Assembly (NCBI RefSeq): GCF_000319385.1
Contig: NC_019566.1
Location: forward strand, 1 to 64,000
From: Candidatus Endolissoclinum faulkneri L2
GTDB lineage: Bacteria; Pseudomonadota; Alphaproteobacteria; Thalassobaculales; Thalassobaculaceae
Direction: 5' to 3'
Length of the DNA: 64,000 nt
The notes beneath the pieces were generated by a model. The model was not told the DNA's origin. It was given only the letters and a program-made list of their open reading frames with translations, and searched no databases. Shown piece by piece: positions 9,909 through 20,587 of the stretch. The first letter of the stretch is position 1, and the number at the start of each line of letters is the position of its first letter. Made by a program: the position numbers and the translations under genes.

Positions 9909-11006
9909 TTAGCGTTTATACCCAGGAGTGATAAAAGGCAGTTTAACTATATTCGCCGGTACTAAGTTATCGCGTATCATTAAGAATACGACTGTATTTG
10001 CTGCGGCATATTCTCTAACAACATAACCCATGGCGACAGGGCTTTGGACGCTTGGGCCAAAGCAGCCGCTAGTTATTTTCCCTATAATATTGCCATTTTC
10101 ATCAAGAATTTTGCAACCTCGACGAGCTAAGGCGGGACCTTTCGTTTTTATACCTACTCTTTGGCGCAAAGTACCTTCGATAATTTCTTTCTGGATACGA
10201 CTTGCTCCAGGAAAATCAGCATTTTTACGACGGTGTTTACCGATAGACCAAAGCAAAGATGCTTCTACTGGTGAGGTACTAATGTCGATATCTTGGCCAT
10301 ACAGACATAATCCTGCTTCCAACCGCAAGGAATCACGAGCGCCCAGCCCGATAGCCTCTACTTCAGTATAATTTAATAATTCGCGTGCCAAGCATTCTGC
10401 ATTCTCTGCTGGGACTGAGATTTCATATCCATCCTCTCCAGTATAGCCTGAACGGGTTACAAAGCAATGAAATCCCCCTACATCCATTGATGCACCGGTC
10501 ATGAATGTTAGATTAGCAGCTTTTGGCGCTAAGTTAACAAGCACATTAACCGCTATAGGCCCTTGGAGGGCTAATAACGCGCGATTATCTAGTATTTTTA
10601 GTCCTTCGCCGAAAGCGGATTCCATAATTGCAATATCCTGTTCTTTACAGGCTGCATTAACCACAACGAATAGATGATCAACTGCATTGGTTATTATCAA
10701 GTCATCAAGAATGCCTCCATTACTGTTAGTAAACTGCGTATAACGCATACATCCCCTATTTAATCCCCTGATATTACCTGGCACTAATGTTTCAAAAATT
10801 TTTGCCCGATCTTTTCCATAGATTTGTACTTGTCCCATATGAGATACATCAAACAATCCGGCTTTAGCACGTGTATGTCTGTGCTCTTTAAGCACTCCCA
10901 GAGGAAATTGCATAGGCATATCATAATCGACAAACGCCACCATTGTGGCGCCAAGCTCTCGGTGAAGATGATTAAGGGGGGTAGTTTTTAGCTTAGCATC
11001 GCTCAT
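9909..11006 (-). CDS. gcvT: aminomethyltransferase, glycine cleavage T-protein
   Basis: 365 aa. Transfers the methylene group from aminomethyl-lipoyl GcvH to tetrahydrofolate, releasing ammonia. Family blocks seen: FDVSHMGQ near the N-terminus, YTQFTNSNGGILDD, GYTGEDGYEI with the substrate Glu-Asp, and GLGARDSLRLEAGL. First gene of the operon. The upstream 858-base spacer showed no glycine-riboswitch consensus. The start is ATG with a weak upstream CGGAAT. Confidence 0.96.
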   Translation of the reverse strand: MSDAKLKTTPLNHLHRELGATMVAFVDYDMPMQFPLGVLKEHRHTRAKAGLFDVSHMGQVQIYGKDRAKIFETLVPGNIRGLNRGCMRYTQFTNSNGGILDDLIITNAVDHLFVVVNAACKEQDIAIMESAFGEGLKILDNRALLALQGPIAVNVLVNLAPKAANLTFMTGASMDVGGFHCFVTRSGYTGEDGYEISVPAENAECLARELLNYTEVEAIGLGARDSLRLEAGLCLYGQDIDISTSPVEASLLWSIGKHRRKNADFPGASRIQKEIIEGTLRQRVGIKTKGPALARRGCKILDENGNIIGKITSGCFGPSVQSPVAMGYVVREYAAANTVVFLMIRDNLVPANIVKLPFITPGYKR

Positions 11007-11864
11007 CGATATTCCGTAATGGATTACGTGTACGTCTAGAGATTTAGACTTAACCTAATTTGGTGCCTCAATATTAAAATACTAACTTAATATAATGTTA
11101 TTTTTTTTTCGATCTATAGCGAAAGTAATTACCATCACTTCCAGGACGAAGACAAATTTTAGTTTGTTACCTAATATTTTTAAGATTCATAGAATACCTG
11201 AACAAATTAGAGTAGGCAAACTATTAGTATGCCTAAACTAATATCTTATAAAAATGGTGTTATAGAGTAGCGATTCGCTAAATGTAATTTTTATCAATTT
11301 AAATATATACTTAGTGAGATAATAAGTATTGGTATTTATAAAAATCTTTATATTCATAAACTGCACTTTAACTCTTATTCTCCTTATTACTCTGCATACT
11401 AAATTTTTTTTACGAACAGGTTAATTCAAAAAATAAAATTTCTTATTTGAATTAAGTGCCCAGTATTTATTAAATAAATTAGTTTTTTTTTACATCCAAT
11501 AAAATTATAAATCGTTAACTACATTTGGATCTTTTTTACTTAACATTAATTTCGTTAGTTATAGTATTGACTGTCATTCTGAATACAAAAATCTAATGTG
11601 AAGCAAGCTAAACATTAAAAATTAATATTATAAAATACTTATTGTGTTCAAAATCCACATATTTTATAGCTATAGTACAATATTTAAGTAATTTTTTAAT
11701 ATTCAGAAGTAAGGCAGAAATTTTACGATCCTAATTAATGATTGCAGTTTTTAAATAAACTTTTTTCGTTTATTCCGACAGATGTCTTTTATGACGGCTA
11801 AGAATACTATTGTTACTAATTTCATTTTAGAAAATTCGATTTTGCTACAAAGGAAGATTCAGAT
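11007..11864. other. spacer upstream of gcvT and ispH
   Basis: 858 bases between divergent gcvT and ispH, so both promoters should be here; none can be named with confidence. No gene seen. The stretch near 11115-11175 is a little less AT-rich than the rest and is open for about 40 codons on the plus strand, but its translation is not recognisable. A 9-bp inverted repeat (TAATTCAAA arm) lies near 11421-11456. Confidence 0.5.
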
Positions 11865-12821
11865 ATGATTGCATTATGCCAAAAGCAACCAATAACTGTG
11901 CTGCTTGCTTCTCCCAGGGGTTTTTGTGCTGGTGTTCAGCGCGCGATTAATATTGTTCAACAGGCATTAAGCAAATGGGGTGCTCCGATTTATGTTCGTC
12001 ATTGGATTGTACATAACCAATGTGTTGTAGAAAATCTTGAAGCTCAAGGAGCTGTCTTTGTCAAAGAGCTTGATCAGTGCCCTGTTGATCGACCAGTTAT
12101 GTTTAGTGCTCATGGTGTGCCACAATCGGTAATTTCTGAAGCAGAGCGACGCCAGATTACGTATATTGACGCTACTTGTCCACTAGTTAGCAAAGTGCAT
12201 CTGAAAGCTAAGCGCTATTATCGCTTAGGTAGTCACGTAATTCTAATTGGACATGCTGGCCACCCGGAGGTAATAGGAACCATTGGTCAACTGCCTGACG
12301 GAGCAGTTAGTTTAGTAGAAGACGAAACACAAGCAGAAAAGTTTACCCAACCAGAGTCGAGTAAGAGTCTCGCCTTAATCACCCAAACTACTCTTTCGAT
12401 AGACCATACCGCTCGCCTTGTTGCGATATTGCAACGACGTTTTCCAGCAATTTTTGCCCCTAAGAATGAAGATATCTGCTATGCAACCACCAACCGACAG
12501 AATGCTGTAAAAGCTATAGCATCAAATTGTGATGCGATCTTAGTAATCGGCGCGCAAAACTCATCTAATTCTAGACGTTTAGTTGAAGTTGCTAAAGCCT
12601 GTGGTTGTGAAAAATCTCGGTTGATTCAGAGAGCATCAGATTTAGATATAGCATGGTTGATTGGAGTACATCGGCTTGGTATTACTGCTGGTGCTTCTGC
12701 ACCAGAGCATCTGGTAGAGCAGTTGATTGCTTTTTGTCGTTTGCATTATACAGTAACTTTGGAGGAGGTAGAGGTTGTTCAAGAAGATATTCGTTTTAAA
12801 CTACCACCTTTAATCGCATAA
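11865..12821 (+). CDS. ispH: 4-hydroxy-3-methylbut-2-enyl diphosphate reductase
   Basis: 318 aa. Last enzyme of the MEP isoprenoid pathway; reduces HMBPP to IPP and DMAPP with a [4Fe-4S] cluster. The three cluster cysteines are C21 (PRGFCAGV), C105 (DATCPLV) and C205 (ICYATTNRQ). Substrate histidines H50, H83 (SAHGV) and H133 (GHAGHPE) are present, as is the C-terminal [10 protein letters not shown] block. The ribosome-binding site AAGGAAG precedes the ATG. In many alphaproteobacteria ispH-thrB-rnhA is the order; here rnhA follows after a 608-base gap and thrB is missing. Confidence 0.97.
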   Translation: MIALCQKQPITVLLASPRGFCAGVQRAINIVQQALSKWGAPIYVRHWIVHNQCVVENLEAQGAVFVKELDQCPVDRPVMFSAHGVPQSVISEAERRQITYIDATCPLVSKVHLKAKRYYRLGSHVILIGHAGHPEVIGTIGQLPDGAVSLVEDETQAEKFTQPESSKSLALITQTTLSIDHTARLVAILQRRFPAIFAPKNEDICYATTNRQNAVKAIASNCDAILVIGAQNSSNSRRLVEVAKACGCEKSRLIQRASDLDIAWLIGVHRLGITAGASAPEHLVEQLIAFCRLHYTVTLEEVEVVQEDIRFKLPPLIA

Positions 12822-13429
12822 AATTATGATAAAAATAGCACTTTATTCTAACTTATAGTTATTATAATAATTTGATAGTGAGTTTGTTTTCAACAAATGA
12901 ATCTAATTAACATTCACTAACTTTAACTTTTTATAAAAAATTAATTTCATTTTTTTCTCGTCAATCATGAGTTTTCTAATTTATAAAAAACATGAAGAAT
13001 AGCGATATTTCTATTCTGAAAATAATCTAGTTAAATTGATGCAATCTTAAAATTTAAATGTGTTGTTGTTTATTTTTTATTTTAAATTAATTCATCAATG
13101 TTCTCAGCTTTTAAAGCTAAGATTTAATTATAAGACAAGCTTAGTTTTTATCTTAAAAATTAGACTTGTTTTTATATTATGTTGTTTCAGGTTAACTAAA
13201 AAATTAATAACTTTAGAAATACTAAAATAAATTGCTCTTTTGGTTATAAGAAACACAATTTTCCCAATTATAGCATTAGCAGAGTGATATTTATACTATA
13301 TGTTTAGTATAATTGACTTAAGTTATTCTGAATGAATATTCAATAATTATCCAAACAATTTTAGTAGATAATAATGAGGTTTGCTTTTATTAGGATTTTA
13401 GATATTCTGCTCGTTAGGGGCTGTAGTGA
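12822..13429. other. spacer where thrB would be expected
   Basis: 608 bases between ispH and rnhA, at the place homoserine kinase usually occupies in this neighbourhood. I see no frame resembling ThrB and no RNA gene; the gap is also shorter than an intact thrB of roughly 950 bases. Small imperfect inverted repeats only. Confidence 0.5.
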
Positions 13430-13867
13430 ATGGAGAATAAAGTTGAAATGTTTACGGATGGCGCTTGCATTGGCAACCCTGGGCCAGGAGGCTGGGCTGC
13501 TATTTTACGTTGGCGCGGAAAGGTAAAAGAGTTATCTGGGTATGAAGTTAAAACTACTAATAATCGCATGGAGTTGATGGCAGTAATCTCTGCTCTAACA
13601 GCATTGAATAGGTGCATGGCAGTCGATCTAACTACAGACAGCACCTATGTACGTAATGGAATTACTAAATGGATAACTCTTTGGAAGCTTGGTGGTTGGA
13701 AAACAGTCAATCAGAGACCTGTAAAAAATCGTGATCTTTGGGAAATCCTTGATCTTGCTGTTCATCGTCATGTTGTAGAATGGCATTGGGTTAAGGGGCA
13801 TACTGGTTGTACTGAAAACGAACGTTGTGATGAGCTCGCTCGCGCAGCTATAAAGGATATAAGTTAA
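13430..13867 (+). CDS. rnhA: ribonuclease HI
   Basis: 145 aa, full length. Endonuclease that cuts RNA in RNA-DNA hybrids, removing R-loops and primers. All four catalytic acids are visible: D10 ([15 protein letters not shown]), E48 (NRMELMA), D70 (TTDSTYV) and D134 (RCDELA), with the histidine of KGHTG in place. The ATG follows GTAGTGA with no strong ribosome-binding site. Probably once co-transcribed with ispH. Confidence 0.97.
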   Translation: MENKVEMFTDGACIGNPGPGGWAAILRWRGKVKELSGYEVKTTNNRMELMAVISALTALNRCMAVDLTTDSTYVRNGITKWITLWKLGGWKTVNQRPVKNRDLWEILDLAVHRHVVEWHWVKGHTGCTENERCDELARAAIKDIS

Positions 13868-14662
13868 AGATAATCTTTAAACCAAAGTCTGGAGAACTTG
13901 CTATTTATGTCACTTAAATTTATTTCTCGCATTGTTTAGTGGATAGAGTAAATTTTTTTAATATTTGATCTAAATATTGTACTGTTGTATATATCAATTT
14001 ATTCAAGTACAAAAGTAAATTTTGAAAGATGTTGCTAAATATTTTTGAAAGTTTGATTGATTAGGCTGAAGTTATTCAAAAGAATTGGAATATAATTATT
14101 TTACTTATGATAATTTTGCTTTAGATTATTTGATAATATAAAGTTGTAACCTTCTCTAAAGAGATTGTAATATATTTTATTGTTAGATAATTAATTATTT
14201 TATTACTTTGAACCTCGATGAGATAAAAACTAGCTAGCAAAATGCATCAAGTAAATATTGATAATGATAAAATAGTTAAGTAAATAATCCAAATCAATCG
14301 TATTTTACAAGTTAGGTAATAATTTTCATAGCTAAATTGCATTTATTTATTGTATTTTTATATTAGTTACTAGCATTTTCAATGCTTCTCTTTTAGAGAA
14401 GATAACATGAATTGTTTTGTATTTGGAATATATGAACTCGATTAATAATAAAATTTGGGATTATATGTGTTTAGAATCTTTACAATCTTGCTAAAATTAC
14501 AAGAATGACAACCGTTAGTTATATAAGGTTATTTATAATGCATCGTTAAAAATTGTTTTAATAAATTTAATTTTAATCTAGATTTTTTCTGACAATTGAT
14601 TCGGCAATTATAATGACAGGTGTTTTATAGCATTTCTGTTTTAAATATTGTGTAATATATTT
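13868..14662. other. spacer between convergent rnhA and UbiH-family gene
   Basis: 795 bases with no recognisable gene. A short hairpin (CTTCTCT arm, 7 bp) lies near 14384-14401. No terminator with a GC-rich stem and T-run was found. Confidence 0.5.
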
Positions 14663-15865
14663 TTATATTGTCTTTCCATTTAACAGCTTGGGCAGGATAC
14701 CAAGCATCCCCATGGCATGTAACATAGTAATATTTTTTAGTGGTTTAATATTATTCATGGCGAACAATCCAAAACAACGAATTGTTTTTAATGTAATAAA
14801 ATCATTAGAGAATAGCCGGGTTAGCATATCAGTAGCAGCTCCCATAGTCATAATGTCGAATCTTCGCTGACGCTGATATTTTTTCAGAACTGGAGTACTG
14901 CCAATGTCTAATCCTAGCCTTCCTGCATCCACAATTAGCTCTGCGAGCACAGCAATATCTCGTACACTTATGTTAAAGCCTTGGCCTGCTATAGGATGTA
15001 AACAATGAAATGAATCACCAATCAGCGCTACTCTCTTGGAAATTCCTGACTGCGCTACAGTTATTGCTAAACGATATACTGCCCTTGGTCCTATTGACTT
15101 TAGGATACCTCTGGAATCACCAAATCGTTCTTTTAGTGCTGTAGAAAAAAATTCGTCATCTAGATTAGCAATTCTTTTGGCTACGGCAGTTCGCTCAGAC
15201 CAAACCATAGCAGAGTGATTTTCTTGTAATGGCAGTAAGGCTAGAGGACCACCTGGAAGGAAGCGCTCATGTGCTAAATTATGATGTCTTTTTGAATGTT
15301 GAATGGTATCAACGATGGCGCTCTGGTGATAATCTAGAGTGGTATGCTGGATATCAGCTAGAGTTCTTATGCGGGAATCACGTCCATCGGCAGCAATTAC
15401 AAGTTTGGATACAATCACTTTTCCATCATCAAGAGTCAGTAAAGCTTGTTCTTTTCTGATCTCTAAAGCTATAACTGATCGGTTGTCAATAAAACTAACA
15501 AAATCTGAGTATTTTTCTAATTGACTTAATAAAGATTTTTTTAGGGCATTATTATTAATAATATGCCCCATTGGTTCTTGGCCGATAGTTCGGGAATCGT
15601 AATGTAGAATGCTCTCCGAGCCAGCTTCAGAAACCAATATATCATGTATAGGATAAGCGTTATCAGCGATCTTTTGCCATACGCCCAGTACAGTGAATAA
15701 GCGTCGTGAGGATAAGGATATAGCTGTGGTACGTATATCGTTTTTTTTTGCTACGGCTGCATGTGGACTAATTTTGTCGACTAGAAGACTAGGTAATCCG
15801 GCTTTAGCTAAGGCTAAAGCTAATGTTAGTCCAGACAAACCAGCTCCAACAATAGTTACATCCAT
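14663..15865 (-). CDS. UbiH/UbiF/COQ6-family FAD-dependent hydroxylase
   Basis: 400 aa flavoprotein monooxygenase of the ubiquinone-hydroxylase family. The Rossmann FAD motif VGAGLSGL is at residues 6-13, the middle VIAADGRDSRIR is the DG motif, and GDSFHCLHPIAGQGFN near residue 290 is the second FAD-binding motif. It is likely one of the ring hydroxylations of ubiquinone synthesis. Which carbon is hydroxylated cannot be decided from sequence alone, because alphaproteobacterial members (UbiH, UbiF, UbiL, UbiM) overlap. Neighbour of the Trm112-like gene, a pairing I recall from other alphaproteobacteria. Confidence 0.88.
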   Translation of the reverse strand: MDVTIVGAGLSGLTLALALAKAGLPSLLVDKISPHAAVAKKNDIRTTAISLSSRRLFTVLGVWQKIADNAYPIHDILVSEAGSESILHYDSRTIGQEPMGHIINNNALKKSLLSQLEKYSDFVSFIDNRSVIALEIRKEQALLTLDDGKVIVSKLVIAADGRDSRIRTLADIQHTTLDYHQSAIVDTIQHSKRHHNLAHERFLPGGPLALLPLQENHSAMVWSERTAVAKRIANLDDEFFSTALKERFGDSRGILKSIGPRAVYRLAITVAQSGISKRVALIGDSFHCLHPIAGQGFNISVRDIAVLAELIVDAGRLGLDIGSTPVLKKYQRQRRFDIMTMGAATDMLTRLFSNDFITLKTIRCFGLFAMNNIKPLKNITMLHAMGMLGILPKLLNGKTI

Positions 15866-16176
15866 AGCTGCTTAATCCGTTCTGATTGAATACCAAATCA
15901 TAGTTTTTATTATAAAATATTAATTTTATAAAATTAAAACAATAGCTAAATGTTGTTCCGATTTTAACTTAACTAGTAAGTAATTTAGCCCTCTAAATAC
16001 ACTTTATTATGTATTTTTGATATTAATAACGACATAATATTAGCATACAAGCAATTTATTTGTGATATTAGTCAGTTAATATCCTCAATGTATATTATAT
16101 TTTTTAATACAATTCATAGCAAATTAGTACCTGATTATTTTTTTGATAGTAGCAGATCATCTTCGTAGTTTTTATA
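15866..16176. other. spacer
   Basis: 311 bases between two minus-strand genes; very AT-rich, nothing recognisable seen. Confidence 0.5.
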
Positions 16177-16392
16177 TCACACAATATTTCTTGCATCTTC
16201 TACTAACATGATCGGAATACCATTCCGAATTGGAAAAGCAAGTCCTGCATGTTCGCTGATAAGTTCTTGCTTTACTTTATCATATACTAAAGCTTGCTTT
16301 GTGACGGGGCATACAAGAATTTTTAATAGCCTATGATCAAGTTCTATGGTATCGTATTGTTTGACTAATACTGGAACATCGGAGTTGTTCAT
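16177..16392 (-). CDS. Trm112-like small protein (UPF0434/YcaR type)
   Basis: 71 aa. Matches the small Trm112-domain family: [16 protein letters not shown], then [23 protein letters not shown], which is close to the alphaproteobacterial consensus. Only one of the zinc-type cysteines of eukaryotic Trm112 is present, as is usual in these bacterial proteins. Function in bacteria is poorly known; eukaryotic Trm112 is an activator of methyltransferases. About 10 residues at the N-terminus precede the domain. Same strand as the UbiH-family gene, 311 bases upstream of it. Confidence 0.85.
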   Translation of the reverse strand: MNNSDVPVLVKQYDTIELDHRLLKILVCPVTKQALVYDKVKQELISEHAGLAFPIRNGIPIMLVEDARNIV

Positions 16393-17030
16393 AAATGTTG
16401 CCCCTTAACAATATACGCCAAATAATGTTAAACTTAGATAAGAACAACCATCGCTGAGAAATGTTGATAGATATCAACTAGTGCAATAATTTAAAGTTTA
16501 ATACAATGATCGTTTTTTTATTGGCCATTACTTAATCTAAAAAATAATTTTAAAAATATTTCAGTGAGCTGCTTTTTAGCTTATATTATCTTTGGTTGCT
16601 TTCAAGTAGATTGCTATACAATTACAGTTATTCTTGGTGCAATAAGAACACAAATTTTATTTTAAGTAGACTTATGCCCAACTGTATTCTTGCTGTTCAT
16701 CAAAGCGATTAATAGCAAAGTATATTTATCTTGTCAAATATCGCTTCATAATATTAATAAAAACAAATCTTTCCGATGTTATGAGATACTTTTCTAAGTT
16801 TAATTAACTAAAGGTATTTTAGAATACTAAAAATCATCTTTTTATTTAACACAATCAGTGCGATGTAAAAGTTTTTAATTAACTTGAATTGCCCCAAATC
16901 TAATTTTTACGCCTAACTTCAGCATATTTAACGAGTTAAGTATAAATGGTTTTATTAAAAAGATACAATTATCTTTATTTTAATATTTTAGGAAAATCAT
17001 ATCGTTGATCATCATATTAATCAATTGGTT
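16393..17030. other. spacer between divergent genes
   Basis: 638 bases upstream of both the Trm112-like gene and murJ. No gene, RNA or strong inverted repeat recognised. Confidence 0.5.
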
Positions 17031-18578
17031 ATGAATTTTGTACGCACTATTGCCGCCGTTGGCGGCTATACCATGATAAGTAGAGCAACAGGTTTTTTGC
17101 GCGACATGCTGATAGCTTCGATTGGAGGTGCTGGGCCGACTGCGGATGCATTTTTTGTAGCTTTTCAAATTCCAAATTTTTTTCGTCGCTTGACAGGTGA
17201 AGGTGCGTTAACAGTTGCTTTTGTTCCAATGTTTGCAGAAATGATTGAGTCTCGAAACAACTATTTAGCTATTACCTTTGCAGGTCAAGTGCAATCTATA
17301 TTGCTACTATTTCTGCTAATTTTGTTAGCCTTAGCTGAGTTTGCCACGCCTAATTTAATCATGTTATTCGCTCCTGGTTTTATTGGAGATGATAATCGCT
17401 GCAGCATTGCCATTGAATTAACTAAAATCATTTTTCCTTATTTAGTACTGATTTCACTTGTGGCGTTGTGGGGTGGTATGCTGAACAGTATAGGCAAATT
17501 TTCGGCGATGGCAGCAGCACCTATACTGTTAAATTTAATTATGATAGCTTCCCTGCTAATCACTCCTGGAATTTTAGAAACTCCAAGCCACGCATTGGCT
17601 TGGTCTGTTACTGTTGCTGGTATTGTCCAAGCATTTTTTTTAGCTGTAGCCTGTCATCAAGAAGGCATATTACCCCCATTGGTTTTTCCACACTTGACGC
17701 CTGAAGTAAAGCGATTACTAGTATTAATTAGCCCAGCTGCTCTTGGAGCTGGTGTAATTCAATTAAACGCTTTTATTGGCATCTGGTTAGCTTCATTGCT
17801 ACCAACTGGATCTATTTCCTACATCTATTATGCTGATCGAATTATTCAACTGCCATTGGGTGTTGTTGGTGTAGCGATTGGTACCGCTATATTGCCTATG
17901 CTGGCTCGCCAAATACGTGCTAAGGAAGCTGAAACAGCCTTGCTAACCCAACATAAAGCTATGGAAATTGGATTATTTTTGACTGTTCCTATTGCTATAC
18001 TTTTCTACTTGCTCGCTGATCCACTAATAGCTTTGCTATTTCAACGTGGTGCTTTTTCAGTTATAGATAGCGAAAAAACTGCTAGCATTCTTGCTACTTA
18101 TGCAGCTGGTTTACCTGCTTTCGTCCTAATCAAAATACTGCAGCCAGGTTTTTTTGCTCGTCAAGACACATCTACTCCTGTTAAGATTGCAATTGTGATT
18201 GTGATTGTTAATGTTTTTTGTAGCATTATGTTTTTACCTATATTTGATCAAATCAGCATTGCTGTTGCGAGTGTAATATCTTCCTGGCTAAACGCGGTTA
18301 TGCTCGCTACCCTGCTTTATAGACGTAGACATATTATGATAGATAAGCGCTTGTTTATTATGACGCTGAAAATATTTCTATCAGCCACAGCGATGGCTTC
18401 TGGAGTTAGTTTTTTGATGAATAAAATTAATCATTGGCTTATTGGCGATAAGTTTGAGCAAGCTATAGCTGTTCTCTGTTTATCTGTATGCGGTACCGTA
18501 CTATACATTATCGCTTGCTTAATGATGAAAATAATCTATCTAAGAAATTATGCCATCGTGTGGCGCAATTACAGATAA
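17031..18578 (+). CDS. murJ: lipid II flippase MurJ (MviN)
   Basis: About 515 aa. Multi-pass inner-membrane protein of the MOP superfamily that flips lipid II for peptidoglycan synthesis. The N-terminal SRATGFLRDM and FRRLTGEGALTVAFVPMF blocks are diagnostic; hydrophobic segments recur along the whole length, consistent with the usual 14 helices. The ATG at 17031 is chosen; a TTG two codons earlier (17025) is also in frame. Retention points to a cell that still makes peptidoglycan, in line with lysA, asd and ftsK. trpS follows, as in other alphaproteobacteria, but after a 1-kb gap. Confidence 0.95.
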   Translation: MNFVRTIAAVGGYTMISRATGFLRDMLIASIGGAGPTADAFFVAFQIPNFFRRLTGEGALTVAFVPMFAEMIESRNNYLAITFAGQVQSILLLFLLILLALAEFATPNLIMLFAPGFIGDDNRCSIAIELTKIIFPYLVLISLVALWGGMLNSIGKFSAMAAAPILLNLIMIASLLITPGILETPSHALAWSVTVAGIVQAFFLAVACHQEGILPPLVFPHLTPEVKRLLVLISPAALGAGVIQLNAFIGIWLASLLPTGSISYIYYADRIIQLPLGVVGVAIGTAILPMLARQIRAKEAETALLTQHKAMEIGLFLTVPIAILFYLLADPLIALLFQRGAFSVIDSEKTASILATYAAGLPAFVLIKILQPGFFARQDTSTPVKIAIVIVIVNVFCSIMFLPIFDQISIAVASVISSWLNAVMLATLLYRRRHIMIDKRLFIMTLKIFLSATAMASGVSFLMNKINHWLIGDKFEQAIAVLCLSVCGTVLYIIACLMMKIIYLRNYAIVWRNYR

Positions 18579-19582
18579 TTTTTAGTTTTATTAATGATCG
18601 TTAAAAATTCTCTTTAAACTTTAAAATAAGTGAAGTCTCAGTGGTTAATTTTGGTTCATCTTGAGAATAGAATGTTAACTAGGTATTTTCTCTTCGGCTA
18701 TGGGGTTACTTTTTATCCAGTAATCAGCTAACATAGCTACTAAACCACATGGGTGAATTTTCAGCTCAGTATAGTTTTAGTTGCTTTACCTGACATCCAT
18801 AACTAAAATGTTGCTTTTATAGCTGTTATTATTTGTAATAAAAGTAGGTAATTTATTATTTAGTGTAATAAAATGTAAACTTACATTGGATAAGTTAGGT
18901 AAAGCTAATTATGCCCTAGACTAAAATTGTTTAATTGACTATCAAAGTTATTTTGCTTGACTGTTGTATTAGTTTTTAAAAAAAACATTATTGTAAATAG
19001 TGTTTTTTAGTATTTATATTCTAAACGTTCTGTATTACCTAGTGTCTATTGCTTTTTCTATTAAAATTTAAATAGATGTTTTTGCTTTCTTTATTATAGA
19101 GCATGGTTTAGGATTTTATCTGTTTGTTTTTTTTATAAGTGATTTTAGTAGTTATTTCCTAGCTAAAAATGCTATCGGGTAATAGATAATTTTAGTATGC
19201 CTTAGACAGTTTTATTTAGTTTCGTAAAGCCAACCTACACTTTATGGAGCTGTAGATTGAAGATATAGTATCTTTCTTTTTATGATTATAGGCTTCTTCA
19301 TTAGAAGAGGGGAAATAAAGTTTGATAAGAAGTAATATATTAATGTCAAAATGCCTTAAATACTTAATTAACTAGTATAAAATCTGATAGATTTTAAGTT
19401 TTAGGCACAGGTTTTATTAGATTAACTGCAGCTTTTCTTTTTTTATTGTTGTACTGTAGATATATCTTTTCAAAATAGTAAATTTAAATATTAGCATATT
19501 GTGACAATTTAATTGTCGATGATTCTCAAATGTATTTATTGAATAATATAATTGAATATTAGCACCTAGTCCTTTTTGATTT
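18579..19582. other. spacer between murJ and trpS
   Basis: 1,004 bases. No gene recognised. A weak terminator-like hairpin with A-rich and T-rich arms lies at about 18977-19010, too imperfect to call. Confidence 0.5.
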
Positions 19583-20587
19583 ATGAAACGTATATTCTCT
19601 GGTATTCAGCCGACTGGCAATGTAACTTTGGGCAATTATCTCGGAGCTATTAAGAACTGGGTGGCACTACAAAATGAAGCATCATGCGACTGTATTTTTT
19701 GTGTAGTTGATCAGCATGCAATTACCGTTCAAAAGAATATAGGTGCGTTAAAACGATCAACCCAGGAGACAGCAGCTTGCTTGATATCAGCTGGTATCGA
19801 CCCAGTGAATAGCATATTGTTCAACCAGTCACAAGTTGAAGAACATATGAAACTTGCTTGGGTTCTTGGATGCTTGACGAGGGTTGGTTGGTTGAATCGC
19901 ATGATTCAGTTCAAAGATAAGGCTAATCAAGATAAGGATAATGCAAGCGCTGGTTTGTGGTGGTATCCAGTTATGATGGCCGCTGATATTTTGGCCTATA
20001 AAGGCACACATGTGCCAGTCGGCGATGATCAGAAACAGCATATAGAGCTTGCCAGAGATATAGCTCGTTCCTATAACTTTGCGTTCGGCGTTGAGTTTTT
20101 TCCTTTACCGCAAGCACAAATTTTAAGTAAATCATTTCGTATAATGAGCTTGTGTGATGGAAAAAAGAAAATGAGCAAATCAGATTCCTCTGATATGTCA
20201 CGCATTAACATAACTGATAATGCTGATACTATTGCTCATAAAATTAAAAAGGCTAAGACTGATTCATATTCTTTGCCAAGCGAAACAGGTGGTTTAGTTG
20301 GAAGAGCTGAAGCGCAAAACTTGATTACTATCTATGCTGCTTTATCAAACAAAAGTGTAGAGGTAGCTTTATTAGAATATGGTGGCTGTGGTTTTGGCCG
20401 ACTTAAGCGAGACCTAGCTGAATTAGCAATAGAGGTAATAAGGCCAATACGCATGGAGGTACATAGGCTTATGTCCGATATTAAGTATATCGATAATGTG
20501 CTTAAAAAAGGTAGTGCACGGGCTAGCGCACTTTCCAAGCCAATTGTTAAGGAAGTTTATGATACTATTGGTTTCTTATCTACATAA
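19583..20587 (+). CDS. trpS: tryptophanyl-tRNA synthetase
   Basis: 334 aa, normal for bacterial TrpRS (class Ic). Charges tRNA-Trp. The HIGH-type motif lies in PTGNVTLGNYLGA (residues 10-22), the tryptophan pocket in the following VVDQHAIT block, and the KMSKS loop at residues 196-200. GDDQKQHIELARDIA is also typical. It follows murJ on the same strand. No ribosome-binding site stands out before the ATG. Confidence 0.97.
   Translation: MKRIFSGIQPTGNVTLGNYLGAIKNWVALQNEASCDCIFCVVDQHAITVQKNIGALKRSTQETAACLISAGIDPVNSILFNQSQVEEHMKLAWVLGCLTRVGWLNRMIQFKDKANQDKDNASAGLWWYPVMMAADILAYKGTHVPVGDDQKQHIELARDIARSYNFAFGVEFFPLPQAQILSKSFRIMSLCDGKKKMSKSDSSDMSRINITDNADTIAHKIKKAKTDSYSLPSETGGLVGRAEAQNLITIYAALSNKSVEVALLEYGGCGFGRLKRDLAELAIEVIRPIRMEVHRLMSDIKYIDNVLKKGSARASALSKPIVKEVYDTIGFLST

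Noticed and set aside
10030-10371. 113-codon frame opposite gcvT
   Set aside because: Antisense shadow of the strongly conserved GcvT sequence.
11007-11180. Glycine riboswitch upstream of gcvT
   Set aside because: The minus-strand leader was read for the conserved GGAGAGA and paired purine-rich motifs of the aptamer; none were found.
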